Positions 1 to 16,490 are shown, numbered from the stretch's first letter. The stretch: DNA of 64,000 nt from Megachile rotundata (GCF_050947335.1 NC_134993.1:2418001-2482000); one strand, 5' to 3'. The notes: generated from the sequence alone by a model not told the origin. A program made the numbers and translations.

Positions 1-700
1 AATCACACAATCACGATCACACAATCATGATCACACAATCACGATCACACAACCACGATCACACAATCACGATCACACAATCACGATCACACAATCACCA
101 TCACACAATCACCATCACACAATCACAATCACACAATCAAGGTCACGCAATGACGATCACACAATCACCATCACACAATCACGACCACTCAATCACGATC
201 ACACAATCACGTTCACACAATCACAAACACAGAGTCGCGATCATACGATCACGATCACACAATCACGATCACACAGTCACGATCACACAATCACGATCAC
301 ACAATCGCGATCACACAATCACGATCACACAATCACCATCACACAATCACTATCACACAATCACAATCACACAATCAAGGTCACGCAATGACGATCACAC
401 AATCACGATCACACAATCACGATCACACAATCACGATCACACAATCACGATCACACAATCACGATCACACAATCACGATCACACAATCACAATCACACAA
501 TCACAAACAAACAGTCGCGATCACACGATCACGATCACACGACCACGATCACACGATCACGATCACACAATCACAATCACACAATCAAGGCCACACAATG
601 ACGATCACACAATCACGATCACACAATCACGATCACACAATCACGATCACACAATCACGATCACACAATCACAATCACACAATCACAAACACACAGTCGC
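1..700 (+). repeat. Duplicated segment, copy 1 (partner about 2,125-2,800)
   Basis: The header ATGs at 150 and 388 recur at 2262 and 2500, an offset of 2,112 bp (150 monomers + 12). The CATGATC variant just upstream recurs at 27 and 2153, an offset one monomer longer. The variant order between them (CACGTTC, CACAAACACAGAGTCGCGATCATACG) is shared. Boundaries are approximate because the match fades into generic monomers. Confidence 0.75.
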
Positions 701-1339
701 GATCACACGATCACGATCACACGACCACGATCACACGATCACGATCACACAATCACAATCACACAATCAAGGCCACACAATGACGATCACACAATCACCA
801 TCACACAATCTCGACCACACAATCACGATCACACAATCACGATCACACAATCACGTTCACACAATCACAAACACACAGTCGCGATCACTCGATCACGATC
901 ACACAATCACGATCACACAGTCACGATCGCACAATCACGATCACACAATCACGATCACACAATCACGATCACACAATCACCATCACACAATCACGATCAC
1001 ACAATCACGATCACACAATCACGATCACACAATCACCATCACACAATCACAATCACACAATCAAGGTCACACAATGACGATCACACGATCACCATCACAC
1101 AACCACGACCACACAATCACGATCACACAATCACGCTCACGCAATCACGATCACACAATCACGACCACACAATCACGATCACACAATCACGATCACACAA
1201 TCACAAACACACAGTCGCGATCACACTATCACGATCACACAATCACAGTCACACAATCACAACCACACAATCACAATCACAATCACGATCACACAGTCAC
1301 GAACACACCATCACGATCACACAATCAAGTTCACACAAT

Positions 1340-2000
1340 GACGATCACACAATCACCATCACACAATCACGATCACTCAATCACAATCACACAATCACAA
1401 ACACACAGTCGCGATCACACGATCGCGATCGCACGACCACGATCACACGATCACGATCACACAATCACAATCACACAATCAAGGCCACACAATGACGATC
1501 ACACAATCACCATCACACAATCTCGACCACACAATCACGATCACACAATCACGATCACACAATCACGTTCACACAATCACAAACACACAGTCGCGATCAC
1601 TCGATCACGATCACACAATCACGATCACACAGTCCCGATCACACAATCACAATCGCACAATCACGATCACACAATCACGATCACACAATCACGATCACAC
1701 AATCACGATCACACAATCACCATCACACAATCACGATCACACAATCACGATCACACAATCACGATCACACAATCACCATCACACAATCACAATCACACAA
1801 TCAAGGTCACACAATGACGATCACACAATCACCATCACACAACCACGACCACACAATCACGACCACACAATCACGCTCACGCAATCACGATCACACAATC
1901 ACGACCACACAATCACGATCACACAATCACGATCACACAATCACGATCACACAATCACGATCACACAATCGCGATCACACAATCACGATCACACAATCAC
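1340..2000 (+). repeat. Duplicated segment, copy 1 (partner about 3,282-3,920)
   Basis: Headers at 1492 and 1814 correspond to 3436 and 3744, offsets 1,944 and 1,930 bp, so one monomer was gained or lost inside. Shared private variants include the CTCGACC unit, ACAGTCCCGATC and AATCGCACAATC. The ACAACCACGACC and CACGCTCACGC units that follow the second header are also shared. Confidence 0.75.
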
Positions 2001-5000
2001 GATCACACAATCACAATCACACAATCACAATCACACAATCAAAATCACACAACCACAATCACACAATCAAGGTCACACAATGACGATCACACAATCACCA
2101 TCACACAATCACGATCACACAATCACAATCACACAATCACGATCACACAATCATGATCACACAATCACGATCACACAACCACGATCACACAATCACGATC
2201 ACACAATCACCATCACACAATCACCATCACACAATCACAATCACACAATCAAGGTCACGCAATGACGATCACACAATCACCATCACACAATCACGACCAC
2301 TCAATCACGATCACACAATCACGTTCACACAATCACAAACACAGAGTCGCGATCATACGATCACGATCACACAATCACGATCACACAGTCACGATCACAC
2401 AATCACGATCACACAATCACGATCACACAATCACGATCACACAATCACCATCACACAATCACCATCACACAATCACAATCACACAATCAAGGTCACGCAA
2501 TGACGATCACACAATCACGATCACACAATCACGATCACACAATCACGATCACACAATCACGATCACACAATCACGATCACACAATCACAATCACACAATC
2601 ACAAACACACAGTCGCGATCACACGATCACGATCACACGACAACGATCACACGATCACGATCACACAACCACAATCACACAATCAAGGCCACACAATGAC
2701 GATCACACAATCACCATCACACAATCTCGACCACACAATCACGATCACACAATCACGATCACACAATCACGTTCACACAATCACAAACACACAGTCGCGA
2801 TCACTCGATCACGATCACACAATCACGATCACACAGTCACGATCGCACAATCACGATCACACAATCACGATCACACAATCACGATCACACAATCACGATC
2901 ACACAATCACCATCACACAATCACGATCACACAATCACGATCACACAATCACGATCACACAATCACGATCACACAATCACCATCACACAATCACAATCAC
3001 ACAATCAAGGTCACACAATGACGATCACACAATCACCATCACACAACCACGACCACACAATCACGATCACACAATCACGCTCACGCAATCACGATCACAC
3101 AATCACGACCACACAATCACGATAACACAATCACGATCACACAATCACAAGCACACAGTCGCGATCACACTATCACGATCACACAATCACAGTCACACAA
3201 TCACAATCACACAATCACAATCACAATCACGATCACACAGTCACGAACACACCATCACGATCACACAATCAAGGTCACACAATGACGATCACACAATCAC
3301 CATCACACAATCACGATCACTCAATCACAATCACACAATCACAAACACACAGTCGCGATCACACGATCACGATCGCACGACCACGATCACACGATCACGA
3401 TCACACAATCACAATCACACAATCAAGGCCACACAATGACGATCACACAATCACCATCACACAATCTCGACCACACAATCACGATCACACAATCACGATC
3501 ACACAATCACGTTCACACAATCACAAACACACAGTCGCGATCACTCGATCACGATCACACAATCACGATCACACAGTCCCGATCACACAATCACAATCGC
3601 ACAATCACGATCACACAATCACGATCACACAATCACGATCACACAATCACCATCACACAATCACGATCACACAATCACGATCACACAATCACGATCACAC
3701 AATCACCATCACACAATCACAATCACACAATCAAGGTCACACAATGACGATCACACAATCACCATCACACAACCACGACCACACAATCACGACCACACAA
3801 TCACGCTCACGCAATCACGATCACACAATCACGACCACACAATCACGATCACACAATCACGATCACACAATCACGATCACACAATCAAAAACACACAGTC
3901 GCGATCACACTATCACGATCACACAATCACAGTCACACAATCACAATCACACAATCACAATCACAATCACAATCACACAATCACATTAACACAATCATAC
4001 AATCACACAGTCACACAATCACGATCACACAATCACGATCACGCAATCACGATCACACAATCACGATCACACAATCACGATCACACAATCACGATCACAC
4101 AATCACAATCACACAATCACAAACACACAGTCGCGATCACACGACCACGATCACACGACCACGATCACACGATCACGATCACACAATCACAATCACACAA
4201 TCAAGGCCACACAATGACGATCACACAATCACCATCACACAATCTCGACCACACAATCACGATCACACAATCACGATCACACAATCACGTTCACACAATC
4301 ACAAACACACAGTCGCGATCACTCGATCACGATCACACAATCACAGTCACACAATCACAATCACACAATCACAATCACAATCACGATCACACAGTCACGA
4401 ACACACCATCACGATCACACAATCAAGGTCACACAATGACGATCACACAATCACCATCACACAATCACGATCACTCAATCACAATCACACAATCACGATC
4501 ACACAATCACCATCACACAATCACAATCACACAATCAAGGTCACACAATGACGATCACACAATCACCATCACACAACCACGACCACACAATCACGACCAC
4601 ACAATCACGCTCACGCAATCACGATCACACAATCACGACCACACAATCACGATCACACAATCACGATCACACAATCACAAACACACAGTCGCGATCACTC
4701 GATCACGATCACACAATCACGATCACACAGTCACGATCGCACAATCACGATCACACAATCACGATCACACAATCACGATCACACAATCACGATCACACAA
4801 TCACCATCACACAATCACGATCACACAATCACGATCACACAATCACGATCACACAATCACCATCACACAATCACAATCACACAATCAAGGTCACACAATG
4901 ACGATCACACAATCACCATCACACAACCACGACCACACAATCACGACCACACAATCACGCTCACGCAATCACGATCACACAATCACGACCACACAATCAC

Positions 5001-5635
5001 GATCACACAATCACGATCACACAATCACGATCACACAATCACAAACACACAGTCGCGATCACACTATCACGATCACACAATCACAGTCACACAATCACAA
5101 TCACACAATCACAATCACAATCACGATCACACAGTCACGAATACACCATCACGATCACACAATCAAGGTCACACAATGACGATCACACAATCACCATCAC
5201 ACAATCACGATCAGACAATCACAATCACACAATCACGATCACACAATCACGATCACACAATCACAATCACACAATCACAAACACACAGTCGCGATCACAC
5301 GATCACGATCACACGATCACGATCACACAATCACAATCACACAATCAAGGTCACACAATGACGATCACACCATCAATATCACACAATCACGACCACACAA
5401 TCACGATCACACAATCACGTTCACACAATCACAAACACACAGTCGCGATCACTCGATCACGATCACACGATCACGATCACACAATCACAATCACACAATC
5501 AAGATCACACAATGACGATCACACCATCACCATCACACAATCACGACCACACAATCACGATCACACAATTACAATCACACAATCACAATATCACAATCGC
5601 AATCACACAATCACAATATCACAATCAGACAATCA

Positions 5636-5660
5636 CACAATCACACAATCACACAATCAC
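5636..5660 (+). repeat. Octamer run (ACAATCAC), about 3-4 units
   Basis: Here only the 8-bp word of the monomer is repeated, without the 6-bp GATCAC word. Similar octamer runs follow the CAATCAGACAATC variant throughout the window, for example near 5,873-5,907, 16,405-16,435, 22,785-22,820 and 32,682-32,715. Confidence 0.85.
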
Positions 5661-5674
5661 GATCACACTATCAC

Positions 5675-7240
5675 GATCACACAATCACGATCACACAATC
5701 ACGTTCACACAATCACAAACACAGAGTCGCTATCACACGACCACGATCACACAACCACGATCACACAGTCACGATCACACAATCACGATCACACAGTCAC
5801 GATCACACAATCACAATCACACAATCACAATATCACAATCGCAATCACACAATCACAATAACACAGTCAGACAATCACACAATCACACAATCACACAATC
5901 ACACAATCACGATCAGACTATCACGATCACACAATCACGATCACACAATCACGATCACACAATCACGATCACACAATCACGATCACACTATCACGATCAG
6001 ACAATCACAGTCACACAGTCACAATCACACAATCACAATCACAATCACGATCACACAGTCACGATCACACCATCACGATCACACGATCACGATCACACAA
6101 TCACAATCACACAATCGTTATCACACAATCACGATCACACAATCACCATCCCACAATCACCATCACACAATCACCATCACACAATCACGATCACACAATG
6201 ACGATCACACAATCACGATCACACAATCACAATTACGCAATCACAATCCCACAATCACAATCACACAATCACAATCATACAATCACAATCACACAATCAC
6301 AATCTCACAATCACAATCACACAATCACAATCACACAATCACAAACACACAGTCGCGATCACACGACCACGATCACACGATCACGATCACACAATCACAA
6401 TCACACAATCAAGGTCACACAATGACGATCACACCATCACCATCACACAATCACGACCACACAATCACGATCACACAACCACGATCACACAATCACGTTC
6501 ACACAATCACAAACACACACTCGCGATCACTCGATCACGATCACACAATCACGATCACACAGTCAAGATCACACAATCACAATATCACAATCAGACAATC
6601 ACACAATCACACAATCACGATCACACTATTACGATCACACAATCACGATAACACAATCACGATCACACAATCACGATCACACAATCACGATCACACAATC
6701 ACGATCACACAATCACAATCACGCAATCACAATCACGCAATCACAATCACACAATCACAATGACACAATCACAATCATGCAATCACAATCACACAATCAC
6801 AATCTCACAATCACAATCACACAATCACAATCACACAATCACAATCACACAATCACAATCACACAATCACAATCACACAATCACAATCACACAATCACAA
6901 TCACACAATCACAATCCCACAATCACAATCCCACAATCACAATCCCACAATCACACAATCACACAGTCACAATCCCACAATCCCGATCACACAATCACGA
7001 TCACACAATCACAATCACACAATCACAATCACACAATCATACTGTCACAATCCTACAATCACGATCACATAATCACGATCACACAGTCGCGATCACACGA
7101 TCGCGATCACACAATAACAATCACACAATCACAATCACACAATCACGAGCACACAATCACGATCACACAATCACCATCACACAATCACGATCACACAATC
7201 GCGATCACACAATCACGATCACACTATCACGATCACACAA
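5675..7240 (+). repeat. 2.17-kb direct duplication, copy 1 (partner about 7,840-9,420)
   Basis: Diagnostic variants occur in the same order in both copies. CACAGAGTCGCTATC is near 5,720 and 7,887. The header ATG followed by CACCATCACC is at 6422 and 8588. The CATGCAATCAC variant is at 6777 and 8943. CATACTGTCACAATCC is at 7038 and 9218. The offset is 2,166 bp for most of the length and 2,180 bp after the CCC run, because copy 2 has one more ACAATCACAATCCC unit. A third, shorter piece (about 7,405-7,750) of the same type lies between them. Confidence 0.85.
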
Positions 7241-7839
7241 TCACAATCTCACAATCACAATCACACAATCCCAATCACACAATCACAATCATACAATCAC
7301 AATTACACAATCACAATCACACAATCACAATCCCACAATCACAATCCCACAATCACAATCCCACAATCACACAATCACACAGTCACAATCCCACAATCAC
7401 GATCACACAATCACGATCACACAATCACGATCACACAATCACGTTCACACAATCACAAACACAGAGTCGCTATCACAGGACCACGATCACACAACCACGA
7501 TCACACAGTCACGATCACACAATCACGATCACACAGTCACGATCACACAATCACAATCACACAATCACAATATCACAATCGCAATCACACAATCACAATA
7601 ACACAGTCAGACAATCACACAATCACACAATCACACAATCACGATCAGACTATCACGATCACACAATCACGATCACACAATCACGATCACACAATCACGA
7701 TCACACAATCACGATCACACTATCACGATCAGACAATCACAGTCACACAATCACAATCCCACAATCACAATCCCACAATCACAATCCCACAATCACACAA
7801 TCACACAGTCACAATCCCACAATCACGATCACACAATCA

Positions 7840-9420
7840 CGATCACACAATCACGATCACACAATCACGTTCACACAATCACAAACACAGAGTCGCTATC
7901 ACACGACCACGATCACACAACCACGATCACACAGTCACGATCACACAATCACGATCACACAGTCACGATCACACAATCACAATCACACAATCACAATATC
8001 ACAATCGCAATCACACAATCACAATAACACAGTCAGACAATCACACAATCACACAATCACACAATCACACAATCACGATCAGACTATCACGATCACACAA
8101 TCACGATCACACAATCACGATCACACAATCACGATCACACAATCACGATCACACTATCACGATCAGACAATCACAGTCACACAGTCACAATCACACAATC
8201 ACAATCACAATCACGATCACACAGTCACGATCACACCATCACGATCACACGATCACGATCACACAATCACAATCACACAATCGTTATCACACAATCACGA
8301 TCACACAATCACCATCCCACAATCACCATCACACAATCACCATCACACAATCACGATCACACAATCACGATCACACAATCACGATCACACAATCACAATT
8401 ACGCAATCACAATCCCACAATCACAATCACACAATCACAATCATACAATCACAATCACACAATCACAATCTCACAATCACAATCACACAATCACAATCAC
8501 ACAATCACAAACACACAGTCGCGATCACACGACCACGATCACACGATCACGATCACACAATCACAATCACACAATCAAGGTCACACAATGACGATCACAC
8601 CATCACCATCACACAATCACGACCACACAATCACGATCACACAATCACGATCACACAATCACGTTCACACAATCACAAACACACACTCGCGATCACTCGA
8701 TCACGATCACACAATCACGATCACACAGTCAAGATCACACAATCACAATCACACAATCACAATATCACAATCAGACAATCACACAATCACACAATCACGA
8801 TCACACTATTACGATCACACAATCACGATAACACAATCACGATCACACAATCACGATCACACAATCACGATCACACAATCACAATCACGCAATCACAATC
8901 ACGCAATCACAATCACACAATCACAATGACACAATCACAATCATGCAATCACAATCACACAATCACAATCTCACAATCACAATCACACAATCACAATCAC
9001 ACAATCACAATCACACAATCACAATCACACAATCACAATCACACAATCACAATCACACAATCACAATCACACAATCACAATCCCACAATCACAATCCCAC
9101 AATCACAATCCCACAATCACAATCCCACAATCACACAATCACACAGTCACAATCCCACAATCCCGATCACACAATCACGATCACACAATCACAATCACAC
9201 AATCACAATCACACAATCATACTGTCACAATCCTACAATCACGATCACATAATCACGATCACACAGTCGCGATCACACGATCGCGATCACACAATAACAA
9301 TCACACAATCACAATCACACAATCACGAGCACACAATCACGATCACACAATCACCATCACACAATCACGATCACACAATCGCGATCACACAATCACGATC
9401 ACACTATCACGATCACACAA
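7840..9420 (+). repeat. 2.17-kb direct duplication, copy 2
   Basis: Partner of about 5,675-7,240, with the same ordered set of variants at +2,166 bp, then +2,180 bp. The match ends where copy 2 enters a CACAGTCACAGAATGAC unit while copy 1 continues with AATCTCAC units. Part of this segment (about 8,590-9,900) is related again to about 11,340-12,700 (offsets 2,762 then 2,748), so it has been sampled into at least one other duplication. Confidence 0.83.
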
Positions 9421-9429
9421 TCACAGTCA

Positions 9430-10640
9430 CAGAATGACAATCACACAATCACAATCACAATCACGAACACACAGTCACAATCACACAATCAGAGACACAC
9501 AATCACAATCACACAACCACAATCACACAATCACACAGTCACAATCCCACAATCACGATCACACAATCACGACCACACATTCACGGTCACACAATCACAA
9601 TCACACAATCACAATCACACAATCACAATAACACAATCAGACAATCACACAGTCACACAATCACGATCACACAATCACGATCACACAATCACGATCACAC
9701 AATCGCGATCACACAATCACGATCACACAATCACGATCACACAATCACAATCACACAATCACAATCACACAATCAAAATCACACAATCACAATCACACAA
9801 TCAAGGTCACACAATGACGATCACACAATCACCATCACACAATCACGATCACACAATCACAATCACACAATCACGATCACACAATCATGATCACACAATC
9901 ACGATCACACAACCACGATCACACAATTACGATCACACAATCACGATCACACAATCACAATCACACAATCATACTGTCACAATTCTACAATCACGATCAC
10001 ATAATCACGATCACACAGTCACGATCACACGATCGCGATCACACAATAACAATCACACAATCACAATCACACAATCACGAGCACACAATCACGATCACAC
10101 AATCACCATCACACAATCACGATCACACAATCGCGATCACACAATCACGATCACACTATCACGATCACACAATCACAGTCACAGAATCACAATCACACAA
10201 TCACAATCACAATCACGATCACACAGTCACAATCACACAATCAGAGACACACAATCACAATCACACAACCGCAATCACACAATCACACAGTCACAATCCC
10301 ACAATCACGATCACACAATCACGACCACACATTCACGGTCACACAATCACAATCACACAATCACAATCACACAATCACAATAACACAATCAGACAATCAC
10401 ACAGTCACACAATCACGATCACACAATCACGATCACACAATCACGATCACACAATCGCGATCACACAATCACGATCACACAATCACGATCACACAATCAC
10501 AATCACACAATCACAATCACACAATCAAAATCACACAATCACAATCACACAATCAAGGTCACACAATGACGATCACACAATCACCATCACACAATCACGA
10601 TCACACAATCACAATCACACAATCACGATCACACAATCAT
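9430..10640 (+). repeat. 752-bp tandem duplication
   Basis: A block with CAGAGACACACAATC, a CACATTCACGGTCAC unit, CAGACAATCACACAGTC and the header ATG occurs at about 9,430-9,888 and again at about 10,190-10,640. The header ATGs at 9814 and 10566 are 752 bp apart, as are the frame ends at 9631 and 10383. 752 is 53 monomers plus 10. Differences include AACCACAATC versus AACCGCAATC and ACAATTACGATC versus ACAATCACGATC. Confidence 0.8.
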
Positions 10641-10644
10641 GATC

Positions 10645-12910
10645 ACACAATCACGATCACACAACCACGATCACACAATCACGATCACACAATCACGATC
10701 ACACAATCACCATCACACAATCACCATCACACAATCACAATCACACAATCAAGGTCACGCAATGACGATCACACAATCACCATCACACAATCTCGACCAC
10801 ACAATCACGATCACACAATCACGTTCACACAATCGCAAACACACAGTCGCGATCACTCGATCACGATCACACAATCACGATCACACAATCACGATCACAC
10901 AATCACGATCACACAATCACAATCACACAATCACAAACTCACAGTCGCGATCACACGATCACGATCACACGATCACGATCACACAATCACAATCACACAA
11001 TCGTTATCACACAATCACGATCACACAATCACGATCACACAATCACAATCACACAATCACAATCACACAATCAAGGTCACACAATGACGATCACACAATC
11101 ACCATCACACAATCACGGTCACACAATCACAATCACACAATCACGATCACACAATCACGATCACACAATCACGATCACACAAACACGATCACACGATCAC
11201 AATCACACAATCACAAACACACAGTCGCGATCACACGATCACGATCACACGATCACGATCACACGATCGCGATCACACGATCACGATCACACGATCACGA
11301 TCACACAATCACAATCACACAATCAAGGTCACACAATGACGATCACACCATCACCATCACACAATCACGACCACACAATCACGATCACACAATCACGATC
11401 ACACAATCACGTTCACACAATCACAAACACACACTCGCGATCACTCGATCACGATCACACAATCACGATCACACAGTCAAGATCACACAATCACAATCAC
11501 ACAATCACAATATCACAATCAGACAATCACACAATCACACAATCACGATCACACTATTACGATCACACAATCACGATAACACAATCACGATCACACAATC
11601 ACGATCACACAATCACGATCACACAATCACGATCACACAATCACAATCACGCAATCACAATCACGCAATCACAATCACACAATCACAATGACACAATCAC
11701 AATCATGCAATCACAATCACACAATCACAATCTCACAATCACAATCACACAATCACAATCACACAATCACAATCACACAATCACAATCACACAATCACAA
11801 TCACACAATCACAATCACACAATCACAATCACACAATCACAATCCCACAATCACAATCCCACAATCACAATCCCACAATCACACAATCACACAGTCACAA
11901 TCCCACAATCCCGATCACACAATCACGATCACACAATCACAATCACACAATCGCAATCACACAATCATACTGTCACAATCCTACAATCACGATCACATAA
12001 TCACGATCACACAGTCGCGATCACACGATCGCGATCACACAATAACAATCACACAATCACAATCACACAATCACGAGCACACAATCACGATCACACAATC
12101 ACCATCACACAATCACGATCACACAATCGCGATCACACAATCACGATCACACTATCACGATCACACAATCACAGTCACAGAATGACAATCACACAATCAC
12201 AATCACAATCACGATCACACAGTCACAATCACACAATCAGAGACACACAATCACAATCACACAACCACAATCACACAATCACACAGTCACAATCCCACAA
12301 TCACGATCACACAATCACGACCACACATTCACGGTCACACAATCACAATCACACAATCACAATCACACAATCACAATAACACAATCAGACAATCACACAG
12401 TCACGCAATCACGATCACACAATCACGATCACACAATCACGATCACACAATCGCGATCACACAATCACGATCACACAATCACGATCACACAATCACAATC
12501 ACACAATCACAATCACACAATCAAAATCACACAATCACAATCACACAATCAAGGTCACACAATGACGATCACACAATCACCATCACACAATCACGATCAC
12601 ACAATCACAATCACACAATCACGATCACACAATCATGATCACACAATCACGATCACACAACCACGATCACACAATCACGATCACACAATCACGATCACAC
12701 AATCACAATCACACAATCATACTGTCACAATTCTACAATCACGATCACATAATCACGATCACACAGTCACAATCACACAATCAGAGACACACAATCACAA
12801 TCACACAACCGCAATCACACAATCACACAGTCACAATCCCACAATCACGATCACACAATCACGACCACACATTCACGGTCACACAATCACAATCACACAA
12901 TCACAATCAC
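10645..12910 (+). repeat. 2,330-bp tandem duplication, copy 1
   Basis: Headers and marker variants at 10762, 11084, 11688, 12562 and 12635 recur exactly 2,330 bp downstream at 13092, 13414, 14018, 14892 and 14965. Conceptual translations of the largest open frames in the two copies (431 and 165 codons) are identical, so nucleotide identity over the core must be very high. 2,330 is 166 monomers plus one hexamer. The left edge lies just after the CATGATC unit near 10,640. The right edge is near 12,910, where copy 2 has one additional monomer. Confidence 0.9.
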
Positions 12911-12974
12911 ACAATCACAATAACACAATCAGACAATCACACAGTCACACAATCACGATCACACAATCACGATC

Positions 12975-15240
12975 ACACAATCACGATCACACAACCACGA
13001 TCACACAATCACGATCACACAATCACGATCACACAATCACCATCACACAATCACCATCACACAATCACAATCACACAATCAAGGTCACGCAATGACGATC
13101 ACACAATCACCATCACACAATCTCGACCACACAATCACGATCACACAATCACGTTCACACAATCGCAAACACACAGTCGCGATCACTCGATCACGATCAC
13201 ACAATCACGATCACACAATCACGATCACACAATCACGATCACACAATCACAATCACACAATCACAAACTCACAGTCGCGATCACACGATCACGATCACAC
13301 GATCACGATCACACAATCACAATCACACAATCGTTATCACACAATCACGATCACACAATCACGATCACACAATCACAATCACACAATCACAATCACACAA
13401 TCAAGGTCACACAATGACGATCACACAATCACCATCACACAATCACGGTCACACAATCACAATCACACAATCACGATCACACAATCACGATCACACAATC
13501 ACGATCACACAAACACGATCACACGATCACAATCACACAATCACAAACACACAGTCGCGATCACACGATCACGATCACACGATCACGATCACACGATCGC
13601 GATCACACGATCACGATCACACGATCACGATCACACAATCACAATCACACAATCAAGGTCACACAATGACGATCACACCATCACCATCACACAATCACGA
13701 CCACACAATCACGATCACACAATCACGATCACACAATCACGTTCACACAATCACAAACACACACTCGCGATCACTCGATCACGATCACACAATCACGATC
13801 ACACAGTCAAGATCACACAATCACAATCACACAATCACAATATCACAATCAGACAATCACACAATCACACAATCACGATCACACTATTACGATCACACAA
13901 TCACGATAACACAATCACGATCACACAATCACGATCACACAATCACGATCACACAATCACGATCACACAATCACAATCACGCAATCACAATCACGCAATC
14001 ACAATCACACAATCACAATGACACAATCACAATCATGCAATCACAATCACACAATCACAATCTCACAATCACAATCACACAATCACAATCACACAATCAC
14101 AATCACACAATCACAATCACACAATCACAATCACACAATCACAATCACACAATCACAATCACACAATCACAATCCCACAATCACAATCCCACAATCACAA
14201 TCCCACAATCACACAATCACACAGTCACAATCCCACAATCCCGATCACACAATCACGATCACACAATCACAATCACACAATCGCAATCACACAATCATAC
14301 TGTCACAATCCTACAATCACGATCACATAATCACGATCACACAGTCGCGATCACACGATCGCGATCACACAATAACAATCACACAATCACAATCACACAA
14401 TCACGAGCACACAATCACGATCACACAATCACCATCACACAATCACGATCACACAATCGCGATCACACAATCACGATCACACTATCACGATCACACAATC
14501 ACAGTCACAGAATGACAATCACACAATCACAATCACAATCACGATCACACAGTCACAATCACACAATCAGAGACACACAATCACAATCACACAACCACAA
14601 TCACACAATCACACAGTCACAATCCCACAATCACGATCACACAATCACGACCACACATTCACGGTCACACAATCACAATCACACAATCACAATCACACAA
14701 TCACAATAACACAATCAGACAATCACACAGTCACGCAATCACGATCACACAATCACGATCACACAATCACGATCACACAATCGCGATCACACAATCACGA
14801 TCACACAATCACGATCACACAATCACAATCACACAATCACAATCACACAATCAAAATCACACAATCACAATCACACAATCAAGGTCACACAATGACGATC
14901 ACACAATCACCATCACACAATCACGATCACACAATCACAATCACACAATCACGATCACACAATCATGATCACACAATCACGATCACACAACCACGATCAC
15001 ACAATCACGATCACACAATCACGATCACACAATCACAATCACACAATCATACTGTCACAATTCTACAATCACGATCACATAATCACGATCACACAGTCAC
15101 AATCACACAATCAGAGACACACAATCACAATCACACAACCGCAATCACACAATCACACAGTCACAATCCCACAATCACGATCACACAATCACGACCACAC
15201 ATTCACGGTCACACAATCACAATCACACAATCACAATCAC
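12975..15240 (+). repeat. 2,330-bp tandem duplication, copy 2
   Basis: Near-identical partner of about 10,645-12,910, lying almost directly after it. It contains the same long AATCAC/AATCACAC stretch after the CATGCAATC variant at 14035, the CATACTGTCAC variant, and the CACATTCACGGTCAC unit. The pair looks like a recent unequal exchange or replication-based tandem duplication; this is inference from the apparent identity. Confidence 0.9.
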
Positions 15241-15645
15241 ACAATCACAATCACACAATCACAATAACACAATCAGACAATCACACAGTCACACAATCAC
15301 GATCACACAATCACGATCACACAATCACGATCACACAATCGCGATCACACAATCACGATCACACAATCACGATCACACAATCACAATCACACAATCACAA
15401 TCACACAATCAAAATCACACAATCACAATCACACAATCAAGGTCACACAATGACGATCACACAATCACCATCACACAATCACGATCACACAATCACAATC
15501 ACACAATCACGATCACACAATCATGATCACACAATCACGATCACACAACCACGATCACACAATCACGATCACACAATCACGATCACACAATCACCATCAC
15601 ACAATCACCATCACACAATCACAATCACACAATCAAGGGCACGCA

Positions 15646-16490
15646 ATGACGATCACACAATCACCATCACACAATCTCGACCACACAATCACGATCACAC
15701 AATCACGATCACACAATCACGTTCACACAATCGCAAACACACAGTCGCGATCACTCGATCACGATCACACAATCACGATCACACAATCACGATCACACAA
15801 TCACAATCACACAATCACAAACTCACAGTCGCGATCACACGATCACGATCACACGATCACGATCACACAATCGTTATCACACAATCACGATCACACAATC
15901 ACGATCACACAATCACAATCACACAATCACAATCACACAATCAAGGTCACACAATGACGATCACACAATCACCATCACACAATCACGGTCACACAATCAC
16001 AATCACACAATCACGATCACACAATCACGATCACACAATCACGATCACACAAACACGATCACACGATCACAATCACACAATCACAAACACACAGTCGCGA
16101 TCACACGATCACGATCACACGATCACGATCACACGATCGCGATCACACGATCACGATCACACGATCACGATCACACAATCACAATCACACAATCAAGGTC
16201 ACACAATGACGATCACACCATCGCCATCACACAATCACGACCACACAATCACGATCACACAATCACGTTCACACAATCACAAGCACACAGTCGTGATCAC
16301 TCGATCACGATCACACAATCACGATCACACAGTCACTATCACACAATCACAATCACACAATCACAATATCACAATCGCAATCACACAATCACAATAACAC
16401 AATCAGACAATCACACAATCACACAATCACACAATCACGATCACACAATCATGATCACACAATCACGATCACACAATCACGATCACACAA
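15646..16490 (+). repeat. Higher-order family A, partial copy 1
   Basis: This segment carries the second half of the family A ladder: header with CTCGACC, CACAAACTCACAGTCGCG, ATCGTTATC, header, ACAAACACGATC, ACGATCGCGATC, header with CACCATCGCC, then CACAATATCACAATCGC. It corresponds to about 20,728-21,585 at offsets 5,082 then 5,096 bp (both whole multiples of 14). One header reads CAAGGGCACGCAATG, a private variant at 15,632-15,648. Confidence 0.8.

Larger units (their letters stand above)
1..5360 (+). repeat. Left region: header-variant blocks 154-322 bp long
   Basis: This stretch is a succession of blocks that each begin with the header variant CAAGGTCACACAATGACG or CAAGGCCACACAATGACG, followed by ATCACACAATCACCATC. 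Header ATGs lie at 150, 388, 598, 1492, 1814, 2262, 2500, 2696, 3282, 3436, 4214, 4548 and 5176, among others. Spacings such as 154, 182, 196, 238, 308 and 322 bp are exact multiples of 14. Blocks differ in diagnostic variants: CTCGACC, the CACAAACACACAGTCGCGATC group, and ACAACCACGACC followed by CACGCTCACGC. The same block types return at about 58,300-62,100. Confidence 0.85.

Noticed and set aside
27..40. Cluster of CATGATC variants as start sites or TpG decay hot spots
   Set aside because: Most occurrences lie in the same higher-order position of duplicated blocks (for example 10639, 12635, 14965, 15523), so they are copies of a few events.
27..1817. Long + strand open frame of 596 codons and dozens like it, as protein-coding genes
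   Set aside because: All consist only of the 14-residue repeat, exist in all three frames at once, and begin or end at random stop-creating variants. They contain no unique sequence or domain. Openness follows from a 14-bp unit without + strand stops.
1814..1817. ATGA overlaps between successive frames as bacterial-type translational coupling
   Set aside because: The overlap is one point variant of the monomer (AATGACG) repeated at higher-order boundaries. No ribosome binding site or real gene is present on either side.
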